Positions 44,957 to 45,779 of a DNA stretch of 45,779 nucleotides are shown in pieces (positions within the stretch are counted from its first letter, which is position 1; each line of letters starts with the position of its first letter). The stretch comes from Nitrosomonas sp. (GTDB lineage Bacteria; Pseudomonadota; Gammaproteobacteria; Burkholderiales; Nitrosomonadaceae), in the NCBI GenBank assembly GCA_021582655.1, contig CP091135.1:120457-166235 (forward strand), read 5' to 3'. Position numbers and translations under genes: made by a program. Below the pieces are notes generated by a model that worked only from the letters and a program-made list of their open reading frames with translations, did not search any database and was not told the DNA's origin.

Positions 44957-45779
44957 CAGCTCGCTTTTCTTGGGTATTTTTCACGCACGTAATTGTCGAC
45001 GATCTGGCGGAATTCGTTAGCGATATTGTCGCCTTTCAGCGTGACGGTTTTTTGTCCGTCGACAAACACCGGTGCGACCGGGGTTTCGCCGGAGCCGGGC
45101 AGGCTGATGCCGATATTGGCATGCTTGCTTTCCCCAGGGCCGTTGACGACGCAGCCCATCACGGCCAGCGACATGTTCTCGACTCCTTCATATTGTTCGC
45201 GCCACTGCACCATTTCGTCGCGCACATAGGCCTGGATGCTTTCCGCCAATTCCTGGAAGTAAGTGCTGGTGGTGCGGCCGCAGCCGGGGCAGGCCGCCAC
45301 CAGAGGCACGAATGCGCGCAATCCCATGGTCTGCAGGATTTCCTGCGCCACGATCACTTCGCGGGAACGTGTGCCGCCGGGTTCCGGCGTTAGCGAAATA
45401 CGTATGGTATCGCCGATCCCTTCCTGCAATAGCACTGCCAACGCGGCTGTTGATGCCACAATACCTTTGGAGCCCATACCCGCTTCGGTCAGACCGAGAT
45501 GCAATGCATAATCGCAACGCTTCGCCAGTTCCCGGTAAACCATGATCAAATCCTGCACGCCGCTGACCTTGCAGGACAGTACAATTTTATTGCGCGGCAG
45601 GCCGATTTCTTCCGCCTTCGTCGCACTCTCCAGCGCTGAGGTGATCAACGCTTCGCGCATGACATACTTGGCATCCTGCGGATCGCTGGATGCGGCATTC
45701 TGGTCCATGATACGCGCCAGCATTTCGGGATCGAGGCTGCCCCAGTTGACACCGATGCGTACCGGCTTGTCGTATTTGC
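44956..45779 (-). CDS. ispG: 4-hydroxy-3-methylbut-2-en-1-yl diphosphate synthase IspG (GcpE), 5' partial
   Basis: Iron-sulfur enzyme of the non-mevalonate isoprenoid pathway, converting MEcPP to HMBPP. Only about the last 273 codons are inside the window; the frame continues to the right edge with [13 protein letters not shown] before the first internal Met. The Fe-S cysteines appear in CPGCGRT and [10 protein letters not shown], and LHLGLTEAG is the family block. The segment between them is longer than short plant-free forms would need, but normal for proteobacterial IspG. It heads the hisS-yfgM-bamB-der group. Confidence 0.97.
   Translation of the reverse strand, partial: KYDKPVRIGVNWGSLDPEMLARIMDQNAASSDPQDAKYVMREALITSALESATKAEEIGLPRNKIVLSCKVSGVQDLIMVYRELAKRCDYALHLGLTEAGMGSKGIVASTAALAVLLQEGIGDTIRISLTPEPGGTRSREVIVAQEILQTMGLRAFVPLVAACPGCGRTTSTYFQELAESIQAYVRDEMVQWREQYEGVENMSLAVMGCVVNGPGESKHANIGISLPGSGETPVAPVFVDGQKTVTLKGDNIANEFRQIVDNYVREKYPRKAS

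Overview
The window looks like chromosome from a betaproteobacterium, most probably a Nitrosomonas-type ammonia oxidiser (Nitrosomonadaceae). I infer this from gene content and gene order, not from a marker gene. The clues are dusB-fis-purH-purD, ispG-hisS-yfgM-bamB-der, a single flgA/flgBCDEFGHIJ-flgKL block, PEP-CTERM proteins and an exosortase-type acyl carrier protein. There are no tRNA or rRNA genes, no CRISPR array and no prophage. The only mobile-type gene is one REP-associated tyrosine transposase.

Layout: (1) 1-1746 holds the acidic tail of an unidentified protein, a strong intrinsic terminator and rhlE. (2) 1780-5999, minus strand, is a tightly overlapping exporter operon: membrane fusion protein, ATPase and two paralogous MacB/FtsX-type permeases. 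(3) 6218-9668 carries a RAYT transposase, an M32 carboxypeptidase and a PbpG-like DD-endopeptidase. (4) 9930-11123, minus strand, holds a small secreted protein, an Mth938-domain protein and an acyl carrier protein of the exosortase-associated type. (5) 11196-22765 is the flagellar basal-body, hook and hook-junction region. flgA is divergent from flgB, and a sigma-54-like -24/-12 element lies between them. (6) 22785-28254, minus strand, carries ubiH-like, dusB, fis, purH and purD. (7) 28363-33851, minus strand, is an AttEFGH-like operon: ATPase, large FtsX-type permease, lipocalin-like AttH/CrtC protein and an alpha/beta-hydrolase esterase. (8) 34367-38916, plus strand, is accessory DNA: two PEP-CTERM proteins, a 9-bp tandem repeat, and a three-gene set with two unrecognised proteins and a DNase I-fold lipoprotein. 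(9) 38941-45779, minus strand, holds a DUF6279-like lipoprotein, a VOC protein, and the conserved ispG-hisS-yfgM-bamB-der operon, with ispG running off the window.

Functionally most of the window is core: motility, purine synthesis, tRNA modification, isoprenoid and envelope biogenesis. The least explained part is 34.3-38.9 kb. The three-gene set at 36066-38916 (a small probably beta-rich protein, a helical protein with a hydrophobic centre, and a lipoprotein with a complete endonuclease/exonuclease/phosphatase active site) is the best candidate for an undescribed system. The exosortase-type ACP at 10.8-11.1 kb and the two PEP-CTERM proteins imply an exosortase system elsewhere in the genome; no exosortase lies in this window.
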